DNA of 59,190 nucleotides from an uncultured Clostridium sp. (GTDB taxonomy: Bacteria; Bacillota; Clostridia; Lachnospirales; Lachnospiraceae). The translations under genes and the position numbers were made by a program. Of this stretch, positions 34,528 to 43,519 are shown one piece after another (within the stretch, counting starts at the first letter, position 1; the number at the start of each line of letters is the position of its first letter). The stretch lies in the NCBI GenBank assembly GCA_902496665.1, contig CABVBU010000018.1, positions 1 to 59,190 of the forward strand, in the 5' to 3' direction. The notes under the pieces were generated by a model, which saw only the letters and a program-made list of their open reading frames with translations, ran no database searches and was not told the DNA's origin.

Positions 34528-36294
34528 TCACATCCGTTCCGGTGCGCTGAATCCCAGGACGTTAATGCATGTCATTAACACATCACGTGTTAAAGTAACA
34601 AGGCTGATGTAACCCGCCTGTTTCTTTCTGTCTTCCTCTGCGATGATCTTCGTCTCATGGTAGAAATGGTTTAACGCGTTGGAAAGCTCGTAAATGTAAG
34701 CACAGATCTTATGCGGCGCAAGCTCCTCGAAGCAGGTAAGCATCACATCGCTGTACCGGGAGAGGGCGAGCATCAGGGTCTTCTCCGGCTCTGCGGACGG
34801 CGGAAGGATCTCGCCATTCTCTGTATTTTCACAGGTATCACTGTATTTCTTTAAGATGGAGTTGATTCTCGCGATCGTGTAGAGAACATACGGGCCTGTA
34901 TTTCCCTCAAAGGAAGTAAATCTGTCGATATCGAAAACATAGTCCTTTGTGGCCTGGTTAGAGAGATCGCCGTATTTTAAGGCAGCGAGACCTACGATCT
35001 CTGCTGTCTTCTTTGCCTCATCCTCAGAAACAGTGCGGTTCTCCATGATACGGTTGTAAGCCGCCTCGTCGATATCTGCGATCAGGTTCTCAAGACGCAT
35101 AACGCCGCCTTCTCTCGTCTTAAACGGCTTTCCGTCCTTTCCATTCATGGTACCGAAGCCGACAAAATCCATCTTCCGGTCTGCCGGAACGATCCCTGCC
35201 TTCTTTGCGACACGGAAGACCTGTGTGAAGTGGAGTTCCTGGCGCTTATCTACGACATAGATATAGTGGTCCGGTTTGAAGTCCTGTTCTCTCTCGACGA
35301 TGGTCGCAAGATCGGAAGTCGCGTAGAGGGCCGCGCCGTCGGATTTTCTCACGATACACGGCGGAAGTTCCTTTGTATCAGTCGGCTCTGCAATATCTAC
35401 AACGAGGGCCCCCTGGCTCTCATATGCAAGTCCCTGATCCTGGAGGTCCTTAATCAGGCCCGGGATATACGGCTGCGCGTCGCTCTCACCTTTCCACAGG
35501 TCGAAATCCACGTCAAGGTTTGCGTAGTTTCTCTTGAGATCCTTTAAGGACACGTTCATGATGTGCTTCCAGATCGCACGGTACGGCGCGTATCCGCTCT
35601 GAAGCTTGAAGGTCGCCTCCTGAGCGCGCTCCTTGAATGCCTCGTCAACCTTGGATTTTCCGCTGGCTGCCGGGTAGATCTCCTCAAGCTCAGAGATCGT
35701 AAACGGTGCCTCCTCTGGGTACTCTCCGGTAAAGCTCTCGTCAAAGTACGGAAGCTCCGGCTTTCTGTCCTTTAATTCCTCGATGATAAGGCCCATCTGG
35801 AGTCCCCAGTCACCGAGATGAACGTCACCGATGACCTTGTGGCCAACGAAACGTCCCATGCGCTTTAACGCCTCACCGATCACCGCGGAACGGAGATGTC
35901 CGACGTGGAGCGGTTTTGCGACGTTTGCTCCGCCGTAGTCGATGATGATCGTCTCCGGCTTCTCGACCTCGTCCATTCCGAGCTTGTCCGCGCTCTTCAT
36001 TCCGTTCATATAGCCGGAAAGGAAGGCCGGATCTAATTTTAAGTTGATGAATCCCGGCATAACGGCATTCACTTCTTCAAATACTTCGCTGTCTTTTAAC
36101 TGTTCTACTACACCGTTCGCGATATCGATCGGTTTCTTTTTATATGTCTTTGCAGCTGCCATCGCACCGTTGCACTGGTATTCGCAGAGATCCGGGCGGT
36201 TGGACAGAGTCACTTTCGCAAAGTTCTCATCGTAACCGTTCGCCGCAAAAGCTTTTTTCATCTCATCCGTGATGATATCCAGAATTTTTTTCAT
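34528..36294 (-). CDS. argS: Arginyl-tRNA synthetase
   Basis: Class I aminoacyl-tRNA synthetase charging tRNA-Arg. Start at the ATG at 36294 (588 residues), behind AAAAAAGGAGAAAATC. The N-terminal Add-1 domain is at about 1-110. The HIGH motif appears as HVGH in KPLHVGHLRSAVIGE near 122-136. The anticodon-binding alpha-helical domain ends in the typical ALNHFYHE ... VLGFSAPERM. Like most ArgS it has no classical KMSKS. No T-box leader is evident upstream, where instead a palindromic region lies (36447-36594). Confidence 0.96.
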   Translation of the reverse strand: MKKILDIITDEMKKAFAANGYDENFAKVTLSNRPDLCEYQCNGAMAAAKTYKKKPIDIANGVVEQLKDSEVFEEVNAVMPGFINLKLDPAFLSGYMNGMKSADKLGMDEVEKPETIIIDYGGANVAKPLHVGHLRSAVIGEALKRMGRFVGHKVIGDVHLGDWGLQMGLIIEELKDRKPELPYFDESFTGEYPEEAPFTISELEEIYPAASGKSKVDEAFKERAQEATFKLQSGYAPYRAIWKHIMNVSLKDLKRNYANLDVDFDLWKGESDAQPYIPGLIKDLQDQGLAYESQGALVVDIAEPTDTKELPPCIVRKSDGAALYATSDLATIVEREQDFKPDHYIYVVDKRQELHFTQVFRVAKKAGIVPADRKMDFVGFGTMNGKDGKPFKTREGGVMRLENLIADIDEAAYNRIMENRTVSEDEAKKTAEIVGLAALKYGDLSNQATKDYVFDIDRFTSFEGNTGPYVLYTIARINSILKKYSDTCENTENGEILPPSAEPEKTLMLALSRYSDVMLTCFEELAPHKICAYIYELSNALNHFYHETKIIAEEDRKKQAGYISLVTLTRDVLMTCINVLGFSAPERM

Positions 36295-36446
36295 CTGATT
36301 TTCTCCTTTTTTAGCGTGCCAGTCTGCATCATTTCCCCGCGCCATACCGAAAAAAACATGGCAGTCGCAGACACAGACTTATACAGTAACTATCATTATA
36401 CCGTATCGCGGTAGAAAAATCCATAGTTCTGTTGATATTTTTGTTA

Positions 36447-36594
36447 CTGCCCACGCATGACATAAACAGAAACCTTCTGCCCGTGTGCAGGAACGAAACA
36501 GGAGCTGTTTTGGGCTGCGGTATGAACACGTCATGGGCAGGCATATTGGGGAGGAACAGCGAACTGCCAGGTTCCAATGAAAGACCTGGCAGTT
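36447..36594. repeat. Palindromic intergenic region between metH and argS
   Basis: A long-range imperfect pair joins CTGCCCACGCATGAC (36447-36461) and GTCATGGGCAG (36530-36540), with AAACAG/CTGTTT inside. A separate perfect stem AACTGCCAGGT (36562-36572) / ACCTGGCAGTT (36584-36594) lies just after the metH stop. The second could help end metH transcription, but lacks a clear U tract. Confidence 0.6.
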
Positions 36595-36613
36595 GAAAAT
36601 ATCATCTTATCTT

Positions 36614-39106
36614 TTACGCTTCCCCGATCACGCTCGTCGCGAAATTCACCGAAGCCATCGCGTCCTTACAGTAGGCATCCGCCCCGATGGCATCCGCGTA
36701 TTCCTGTGTCAGGACTGCTCCGCCAACCATGACCTTCACCCACGGGGCATCCTTCCGTAGCGCCTTGATGGTGTCCTCCATAGCCGGAACGGTCGTCGTC
36801 ATAAGGGCACTCAGGCCAACCACCGGCACATGGTCCTTCACCGCCACTTCCACGATGGTCTCCGGCGGCACATCACGGCCCAGATCCATCACGTCAAAGC
36901 TGTAGTTCTCCAGAAGGACCTTCACAATATTCTTTCCGATATCGTGGATATCGCCCTTTACCGTGGCGAGGATCACTTTTCCCTTCTTCTCCTGGACCTC
37001 ACCGCTGGCCTCCATGGACTCTTTCACGACGGCGAACGCGGCCTTCGCCGCCTCCGCGCTCATCAGAAGCTGCGGGAGGAACACCGTTCCTGCCTCAAAG
37101 CCTTTTCCGACCTCGTCGAGAGCCGGGATCATGTCTGTGTTGATGAGTTCTAAGGCATCCGTTTCCTTCAATGCAAGTCTCGCCGCGTCGGCAGCCGCCT
37201 GGGACATTCCCTTTATGATACTCTTTTTTAACGCGGAACCGGTATCCGCCGCGCCTGCGCCTGTACCGGACATATTTCCGGCTCCATTGCTGTTTCCCGC
37301 GCCTGCCGCTCCACTCACCCCGGCTGCCTGGTTCACCGCCGCCGCTTTTAAGATCTCTTTCTGTCTCTTCTTCTCCGCTTCCTTCGGTCCGTAGATCCCC
37401 ACATAGCCCGCGCAGTTCTCATCCTGTGCCGACAAAACAAGAAAACTGTCATATGCCTGCATCATGGCCTCCAGATTCGGGTTCACGATTCCCGCAGAGA
37501 GTCCATTCTGCATTGCAAGGAGGAAAAATGACGAGTTGATATTCTCACGCATCGGAAGTCCGAAGGACACGTTGGAAACGCCGAGGACCGTCTTTCCTCC
37601 AAGCTCATCCCGGACTCTTCTCACGGTCTCCAGTGTCGTGACCGCCCCGTACTTATCGGAGCTCACCGCCATACAGAGGCAGTCCACGAGAATATCCTTT
37701 TTCGGGATCCCGTAAGACGCCGCTGTCTCATAGATCTTTTTCGCCACGGCAAGTCGTCCGTCCGCCGTCTCCGGAATTCCGTCCTCATCGAGAGCCAGGG
37801 CAACCACAACGCCGCCGTAATGCTTCACCAACGGGAAGATCTGCTCCATGACCTCTTTCTTTCCATTTACGGAGTTGATCAGCGGTTTTCCGTTGTAGAT
37901 CCTGAGTGCCCGCTCCATAGCCACCGGGTCGGAGGTGTCGATCTGAAGAGGCAGGTCCAGAACCCCCTGAAGCTCCTTTACCACATCCACCATCATCTGG
38001 GGTTCATCGATCCCCGGAAGTCCCACGTTGACATCCAGAACATCGGCGCGACTTTCCTGCTGGGCAACGCCCATGGATAAAATATAGGTCAGATCCTTAT
38101 CCTTTAATGCCTGTTTGAATTTCGGCTTTCCCGTCGGGTTGATCCGCTCCCCGATCAGGATCGGTCTGCCGCCGAATGTCACCGCGTGGGAGTAGGACGA
38201 GATCACCGTGCGGTTTTTGTCCGTAATTTCACAGACAGGAATATCATCGCAGGCAAGCTTTGTCTTATGGATATGTTCCGGTGTCGTTCCGCAGCAGCCT
38301 CCGAGGATCGTCGCCCCGTTTCTCGCCATCTCCTGCATCGCCGCTGCAAACTCGTCCGCGTCGATATCGTAGACCGTCTTTCCGCCCTCACTTCTTGGAA
38401 GTCCCGCATTGGGGTTCACGAGAATCGGGGTAGAGGACACTATCGCCATATCTTTCATAAACGGCAGAAGCTGGATCGGTCCAAGGCCGCAGTTTAAGCC
38501 GATCACATCGGCTCCCAGCCCCTCTAAGAGCGCTGTCACAGACTCCACGTTGCCGCCGGTCAGCATCTTTCCCTTTTCATCCAGGGTGATCGTCGTAAAT
38601 ACCGGCAGGTCACTGTTCTCCTTTGCCGCCAGAACCGCCGCCTTAAGCTCGTATCCGTCGCCCATGGTCTCGATGATCACGAGGTCCGCCCCCGCTTCTT
38701 TTCCGATGAGGACCACCTCTTTGTACGCCTCGTAGGCGTCCTCAAACTCCAGGTCACCGTAGGGCTTTAAAAGCTTTCCCGTCGGACCCATATCCAGGGC
38801 CGCGTATCCATGTCCGGCTGCCGCGATGGCATTCTTCGCATTCTTTACCGCCGCCGTGACGATCTCTTTTACGGAATATCCGTCCTCCGCCTTGAATTTA
38901 AAATGATTTGCGCCGAAGGTATTCGTCGTCACCACGTCGGATCCCGCATCCAGGTACTCTCTGTGGATCTCCGTGATGACCTCCGGTCTGGAAAGGTTCC
39001 ATGTCTCCGGAAGTTCGCCGGGCTTTAAGCCCCTGGCCTGCAAAAGGCTTCCCATTCCTCCGTCAAAATAAATTCGTCTCTCCCTCATCAGCTCCAGAAT
39101 TCCCAT
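36614..39106 (-). CDS. metH: Cobalamin-dependent methionine synthase (MetH), without activation domain
   Basis: Transfers a methyl group from methyltetrahydrofolate through cobalamin to homocysteine. 830 residues in three modules. First, a homocysteine-binding barrel at about 1-290, with zinc ligands C in GLNCG and CC in GGCCGTTPEH. Second, a pterin-binding barrel at about 310-580 (INPTGKPKF, DVNVGLPG). Third, a B12-binding cap and Rossmann domain at about 640-830, with the lower-axial His motif DIHDIG near 719. The SAM-binding reactivation domain of E. coli MetH is absent; the next gene upstream encodes it separately. An Ala/Gly/Asn/Ser-rich linker of about 35 residues joins modules two and three. 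Confidence 0.95.
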   Translation of the reverse strand: MGILELMRERRIYFDGGMGSLLQARGLKPGELPETWNLSRPEVITEIHREYLDAGSDVVTTNTFGANHFKFKAEDGYSVKEIVTAAVKNAKNAIAAAGHGYAALDMGPTGKLLKPYGDLEFEDAYEAYKEVVLIGKEAGADLVIIETMGDGYELKAAVLAAKENSDLPVFTTITLDEKGKMLTGGNVESVTALLEGLGADVIGLNCGLGPIQLLPFMKDMAIVSSTPILVNPNAGLPRSEGGKTVYDIDADEFAAAMQEMARNGATILGGCCGTTPEHIHKTKLACDDIPVCEITDKNRTVISSYSHAVTFGGRPILIGERINPTGKPKFKQALKDKDLTYILSMGVAQQESRADVLDVNVGLPGIDEPQMMVDVVKELQGVLDLPLQIDTSDPVAMERALRIYNGKPLINSVNGKKEVMEQIFPLVKHYGGVVVALALDEDGIPETADGRLAVAKKIYETAASYGIPKKDILVDCLCMAVSSDKYGAVTTLETVRRVRDELGGKTVLGVSNVSFGLPMRENINSSFFLLAMQNGLSAGIVNPNLEAMMQAYDSFLVLSAQDENCAGYVGIYGPKEAEKKRQKEILKAAAVNQAAGVSGAAGAGNSNGAGNMSGTGAGAADTGSALKKSIIKGMSQAAADAARLALKETDALELINTDMIPALDEVGKGFEAGTVFLPQLLMSAEAAKAAFAVVKESMEASGEVQEKKGKVILATVKGDIHDIGKNIVKVLLENYSFDVMDLGRDVPPETIVEVAVKDHVPVVGLSALMTTTVPAMEDTIKALRKDAPWVKVMVGGAVLTQEYADAIGADAYCKDAMASVNFATSVIGEA

Positions 39107-39129
39107 GGTCCTCTCCTATCTTCTTCAAC

Positions 39130-39771
39130 TTATCTTCTAAACGCGCAATCTTTCTTTCCACAGGCCTCGCAGCCCTCGATCGTACAGGCCGCCGGTGTCT
39201 TACTCACACCGATCACCGCCGTCACCGACTTCGACGGCATCATCAGATAACCCTCCGTCAGTGTGATCCCGATCCGTTTTCCTGCCTCCAGGCCGTCGAT
39301 GATCTGTTTCTGGGCAGACAGTGGAAAATCTCCATAGCCCGGTGAAAATCTTGGTCTCAGGTAACATCCTCTTTCTAGGTACTCTTTTTTCCACCCTGCG
39401 TTCAACTCATTGCAATAAGCTTCCACCATCGCTGCCGCTGCCGCCTGCATGACCACCGCTTTCGCCACGGAAAGCTTTCCGTACCGGGTCAGGAGCCGGT
39501 CTACCCCCGCCCCGACGGTGACTGCCATCACGAGGACGGAATCGCAGCCGGACAGGTTCTTTTTTAAGTTTTCACTCTTTACCCGGAAGCAGCCGCCATC
39601 GATGGTCCCGTCATCCTCGATGGTAAGCGGATATTCACGGATCAGATGCCTGAGATCCGCCGCCTTTTCCGCTTCCCGGATACATTCCTCCAAAAGCCGC
39701 TCCGTCTCCGGATCCGGTTCATATTTTCCAAGCCCCAGATAGCGGAGCGCTTCTTTCCTGTCAGTCTGCAT
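39130..39771 (-). CDS. Stand-alone methionine synthase activation (reactivation) protein
   Basis: Matches the SAM-binding reactivation domain of MetH, which restores oxidised cob(II)alamin by reductive methylation. I start at the ATG at 39771 (213 residues); the frame reaches further up but that part looks like leader sequence. The signature RPRFSPGYGDFPLSAQ (about 143-158) corresponds to the SAM-binding R-x-S-P-G-Y motif. The C-terminal region has CxxC-like cysteines (CTIEGCEACGKKDC), which could hold a metal. It is 23 bases upstream of metH, so it is made from the same RNA and supplies the domain metH lacks. Confidence 0.9.
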   Translation of the reverse strand: MQTDRKEALRYLGLGKYEPDPETERLLEECIREAEKAADLRHLIREYPLTIEDDGTIDGGCFRVKSENLKKNLSGCDSVLVMAVTVGAGVDRLLTRYGKLSVAKAVVMQAAAAAMVEAYCNELNAGWKKEYLERGCYLRPRFSPGYGDFPLSAQKQIIDGLEAGKRIGITLTEGYLMMPSKSVTAVIGVSKTPAACTIEGCEACGKKDCAFRR

Positions 39772-40047
39772 TACTCCATTGCTTCCTTTCAGTTTTCCTG
39801 AATTTCCTGCCGCTGCATTTTCCACATTCCGCAGTATTCTGCACGCCGGTTTCCAGATATTTTCTCTGTCTGAACGAGTTTCTTCCTTATTATAATAGAT
39901 CATATAACCGGCAGTTAACTCATGCATAACTTCAGGTTAAAATAGTATTTCCATTATAACCTGCTTTTCATCATCCATTTCGTCTGATCTTAACAGCATA
40001 CCACGTTCCGCCTGCCGCTGTCCAATACAGACGCTATGTGTCTGGTT

Positions 40048-40062
40048 ATAGGTATTACCTAT
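40048..40062. promoter_or_regulatory. Perfect palindrome ATAGGTATTACCTAT, candidate LysR-type operator
   Basis: A 15-base perfect inverted repeat with the A-T-rich, T-N11-A layout favoured by LysR regulators. It lies between the 3' end of the LysR gene and the methionine synthase activation gene, in the likely promoter region of the metH operon. The flanks TCTG...CAGA extend the symmetry. The rest of the 39772-40077 gap shows no riboswitch that I can recognise. Confidence 0.55.
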
Positions 40063-40077
40063 TGCCAATCAGACCCT

Positions 40078-40980
40078 TTACATACCCTCGAACTTCCGGA
40101 TCTCCTCCAGATATTTCTGTCCCAACGGGCTAAGGGCGATCCCTTTTCTCTTTAAGTATCCGATGGTCATGACCTCGTCGGACTTTAATTTCACCGCCCA
40201 GTAATCGGAACCGTTTAAATTGTCACAGAGGATTCCTGAACAGAGGGTATATCCGTTAAGGCCTACCATCAGATTTAACAGGGTCGCCCGGTCATTGGCC
40301 TTGATCAGCTGTTTATAGCTGTAGGTGCTCAGCACCTCCTCCGCAAAATAGAAGGAGTTGTAATTCCCCTGCTCAAAGGAAAGACACGGATACTCCTGGA
40401 GCTCCTCGATGGTGATCTCCTTCTGATTCGCTAACGGATGGCCTTTCCAGAGGTATACATAGATCCCGCAGTCCATAAGCGGGCAGAATTCCAGATCCGA
40501 CTCATCGAAAAGCTTTGTGAGCACTTTCCGGTTGAAATCGTTCAGATACAGGATTCCGATCTCACTCCTGAACGTCTTCACATCCTCAATGACCTCGTAG
40601 GTCTTCTCCTCCCGGACCGCAAACTCGTACTCATCCATACCGAACTGCTTTACCATCTCGATAAACGCGTTTACCGCGAAGGTGTAATGCTGCATGGAAA
40701 CGCCGAATTTCTTCTTCACGTTCTTTTTCTCAATATACCGGGATTCCATCAGCTTATACTGCTCCGTCACCTGTCTCGCATAGCCCAAGAACTCCTGTCC
40801 GTCCGGTGTCAGGACAACGCCGCGGTTACTTCTCTTAAAAAGCTCAGTCCCGATCTCATTTTCCAGCTCCTTGAGCGCCAACGAAAGGCTGGGCTGGGAT
40901 ATGAAAAGAAGCTTCGCCGCTTCATTCATGGAACCGGTGTCCGCGATGGTGATCACATACTTTAACTGCGTCAGCGTCAT
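40078..40980 (-). CDS. LysR-family transcriptional regulator
   Basis: A 300-residue LTTR. Start at the ATG at 40980 behind GAAAGGAGAC. The N-terminal winged helix (about 1-62) has the usual TQLKYVITIADTGSMNEAAK ... SQPSLSLALKELE layout. The effector-binding domain (about 90-295) has two alpha/beta lobes. It lies upstream of the methionine synthase genes on the same strand, so it may control them. Alternatively, it may act on the divergent branched-chain amino acid operon starting at 41145. The ligand is unknown. Confidence 0.92.
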   Translation of the reverse strand: MTLTQLKYVITIADTGSMNEAAKLLFISQPSLSLALKELENEIGTELFKRSNRGVVLTPDGQEFLGYARQVTEQYKLMESRYIEKKNVKKKFGVSMQHYTFAVNAFIEMVKQFGMDEYEFAVREEKTYEVIEDVKTFRSEIGILYLNDFNRKVLTKLFDESDLEFCPLMDCGIYVYLWKGHPLANQKEITIEELQEYPCLSFEQGNYNSFYFAEEVLSTYSYKQLIKANDRATLLNLMVGLNGYTLCSGILCDNLNGSDYWAVKLKSDEVMTIGYLKRKGIALSPLGQKYLEEIRKFEGM

Positions 40981-41144
40981 AACATGTCTCCTTTCGGTGG
41001 ATCCGGGCCTGTTGTTTTCCCTTCCCGGCTCCTGATACGTCAAATTTTATCCACTATGAGTCGTTTTGTCAATCTGAACCGCCATTCCACAAAGGCACAC
41101 CGGCTCTGAACTGCAACAATTTTTTCGTTAAAAAATTAATTTGC

Positions 41145-41173
41145 TTGACATTCTGAAATAAACTCCCTATAAT
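41145..41173 (+). promoter_or_regulatory. Consensus promoter of the liv-type ABC operon
   Basis: TTGACA (41145-41150), 17 bases, TATAAT (41168-41173): a perfect sigma-A pair. The leader is about 80 bases and contains GTTGAACGGTTATCATGATAAC with a TTATCATGATAA palindrome near 41223, possibly an operator. Confidence 0.88.
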
Positions 41174-41259
41174 TCAAAATAATCTTTAACCGCTTCACTG
41201 CAAATCGACAGAGCGTTGAACGGTTATCATGATAACAAGTTCCAGAGGAGGAATCAATT

Positions 41260-42477
41260 ATGAAAAAAAGAGTTTTAAGTTTAAGCCTTGCACTTGCAAT
41301 GGCGGCTTCTTTAACTGCCTGCGGAAGCTCATCTTCCACAACCGAGACAACTGCCGCTGCAGCAGCTGACGCGACAACAGCCGCTGCTGGCGCTTCCAGC
41401 GAAGCATCTTCCGACAAAGTATTCAAGATCGGCGGTATCGGCCCGGTCACAGGCGCGGCTGCTGTATATGGTCTCGCAGTTAAGAACGGCGCACAGATCG
41501 CAGTCGATGAGATCAACGCTGACGGCGGTATCAACGGATACCAGATCGAATTTAATTTCCAGGATGACGAGCACGACGCTGAGAAATCCGTCAATGCCTA
41601 CAACACATTAAAAGACTGGGGCATGCAGGTCCTCATGGGAACCGTAACCTCCGCTCCGTGTGTAGCTGTTGCGGATAAGACGAATGCCGACAATATGTTC
41701 CAGATCACACCGTCCGGCTCCTCTGTTGAGTGTGCGCAGAACCCGAACGTGTTCCGTGTATGCTTCTCCGATCCGGATCAGGGTGCCGCATCCGCAACCT
41801 ACATTGCTGAGAACAAGCTTGCAGAAAAGATCGCAGTGATCTACGACAGCTCCGATGTATACTCCAGCGGTATCTACGAGAAATTCGCTACTGAGGCTGC
41901 AAACCAGGGTCTTGAGATCGTGGACGCCGAGGCATTCACAGCAGATTCCAACAAGGACTTCTCCACACAGCTCCAGAAAGCAAAGGACGCAGGCGCTGAC
42001 CTCGTATTCCTTCCGATCTATTACACAGAGGCATCCCTGATCCTCAAGCAGGCAGACACCATGGGCTACGCTCCGAAATTCTTCGGCTGCGACGGTATGG
42101 ACGGTATCCTTCAGGTTGAGAACTTTGATACAAAGCTTGCAGAAGGTTTAATGCTCTTAACTCCGTTTGCTGCTGACGCTCAGGATGAGCTTACCCAGAA
42201 ATTCGTAACTTCTTACAAAGAGAACTATGGCGAGACTCCGATCCAGTTCGCTGCCGACGCATATGACGCGATCTACGCAATCAAAGCTTCCATGGAAGAG
42301 GCTGACATCACACCGGAGACATCCGTAAGTGATACCTGCGATAAGATGAAGGAAGCTATGTTAAAGATCAAAGTCAATGGTCTTACCGGTGAAGACATGA
42401 CATGGACAGAGGATGGCGAACCGCACAAAGCACCGAAGGCTGTCAAAGTCGTAGACGGCGCATATCAGGCGATGTAA
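41260..42477 (+). CDS. Branched-chain amino acid type ABC substrate-binding lipoprotein (LivJ/LivK)
   Basis: The extracellular receptor of a HAAT-family ABC importer. 405 residues. A signal peptide ends with the lipobox LTAC, so the mature protein is lipid-anchored at Cys21. A Ser/Thr/Ala linker follows, then the periplasmic-binding fold type I starting KIGGIGPVTGAAAVYG. Start is behind AGAGGAGGAAT. It is the first gene of the operon and a terminator-like hairpin follows it, which should make the receptor more abundant than the permeases. The ligand could be Leu/Ile/Val or another amino acid. Confidence 0.94.
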   Translation: MKKRVLSLSLALAMAASLTACGSSSSTTETTAAAAADATTAAAGASSEASSDKVFKIGGIGPVTGAAAVYGLAVKNGAQIAVDEINADGGINGYQIEFNFQDDEHDAEKSVNAYNTLKDWGMQVLMGTVTSAPCVAVADKTNADNMFQITPSGSSVECAQNPNVFRVCFSDPDQGAASATYIAENKLAEKIAVIYDSSDVYSSGIYEKFATEAANQGLEIVDAEAFTADSNKDFSTQLQKAKDAGADLVFLPIYYTEASLILKQADTMGYAPKFFGCDGMDGILQVENFDTKLAEGLMLLTPFAADAQDELTQKFVTSYKENYGETPIQFAADAYDAIYAIKASMEEADITPETSVSDTCDKMKEAMLKIKVNGLTGEDMTWTEDGEPHKAPKAVKVVDGAYQAM

Positions 42478-42504
42478 TCGATCATTTAAGAATGGCATCA
42501 TGTT

Positions 42505-42540
42505 AAGAGGATTGTCGCTTCGGCAATCCTCTTGTTTCTT
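42505..42540 (+). terminator. Internal (partial) terminator between receptor and permease genes
   Basis: Stem AAGAGGATTG (42505-42514) / CAATCCTCTT (42524-42533) with a CTTCGG-type loop and GTTTCTTTC after it. Its position inside the operon suggests differential expression of the receptor. Confidence 0.8.
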
Positions 42541-42625
42541 TCACGGTCCTGCGTTATGATGTGCCTGAACTGTTCCCCGAAAACCTGGCCCACAGCTAAT
42601 GAAAACATACCGAGGTGTAAAATTT

Positions 42626-43510
42626 ATGACGGGTTTTATCAACTATTTAATCAATGGAATCAGCCTTGGCAGTGTCTACGCGATCATCGCGCTTGGATAC
42701 ACCATGGTCTATGGAATCGCGAAAATGTTAAACTTCGCCCATGGCGATATCATCATGGTCGGAAGCTACGTGGTCTTTATCACGACACACAGTATGGGAA
42801 TGCCGGTCTTCTTAAGCGTTCTCCTTTCTGTCATCGTGTGTACCGTGCTCGGTATCGTCATTGAGCGTGTTGCCTACAAACCGCTGCGTGACGCTTCTCC
42901 GCTGTCCGTCCTGATCACAGCTATCGGCGTCAGCTACTTATTACAGAACGTCGCGCTCCTCTTATTCGGAGCCGATACAAAGTCCTTCACCTCTGTTGTG
43001 ACGATCCCGGCTCTGAAGTTCGCGGACGGTGCCATCACAGTAACCGGTGAGACTCTCGTGACGATCGTTTCCTGTATCGTGATCATGATCGGACTTACCA
43101 CCTTTATCAACAAAACGAAAGCCGGACAGGCCATGCTCGCCGTATCGGAAGACCGCGGTGCCGCCACTCTGATGGGAGTAAACGTAAACGGAACCATCGC
43201 CCTCACATTTGCGATCGGCTCCGCCCTCGCCGCCGTGGCAGGTGTTTTACTCTGCTCCGCCTACCCGTCCCTGACTCCTTACACAGGATCCATGCCCGGC
43301 ATCAAGGCCTTCGTGGCAGCTGTATTCGGCGGGATCGGTTCCATCCCCGGCGCGTTGATCGGCGGAATCCTTCTGGGAATCATTGAGATCCTGTCAAAAG
43401 CATATATTTCTTCCCAGCTCTCCGACGCGATCGTATTCTCCGTCCTGATCATCGTCCTCTTAGTACGTCCGACCGGAATCCTGGGCAAAAAACTGAACGA
43501 GAAAGTGTAG
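42626..43510 (+). CDS. livH: Branched-chain amino acid ABC permease (LivH)
   Basis: A 294-residue inner membrane permease. Start at the ATG at 42626, with CGAGGTG nearby. It opens with GISLGSVYAIIALGYTMVYGI and has the EAA-like loop VFGGIGSIPGALIGG near the C-terminus, diagnostic for LivH. About eight membrane helices. Forms a heterodimeric channel with LivM. The next gene begins only 9 bases after its stop. Confidence 0.94.
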   Translation: MTGFINYLINGISLGSVYAIIALGYTMVYGIAKMLNFAHGDIIMVGSYVVFITTHSMGMPVFLSVLLSVIVCTVLGIVIERVAYKPLRDASPLSVLITAIGVSYLLQNVALLLFGADTKSFTSVVTIPALKFADGAITVTGETLVTIVSCIVIMIGLTTFINKTKAGQAMLAVSEDRGAATLMGVNVNGTIALTFAIGSALAAVAGVLLCSAYPSLTPYTGSMPGIKAFVAAVFGGIGSIPGALIGGILLGIIEILSKAYISSQLSDAIVFSVLIIVLLVRPTGILGKKLNEKV

Positions 43511-43519
43511 GTGATTCCC

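Noticed and set aside
36329..36577. Minus-strand frame of 82 codons upstream of argS
   Set aside because: It runs through the palindromic region, lacks a ribosome binding site and has no protein-like pattern.
39772..40077. Possible cobalamin or SAM riboswitch upstream of the metH operon
   Set aside because: I could not find the B12-box or SAM-I core by eye. A covariance search would be decisive; a hit would replace the LysR-only explanation.
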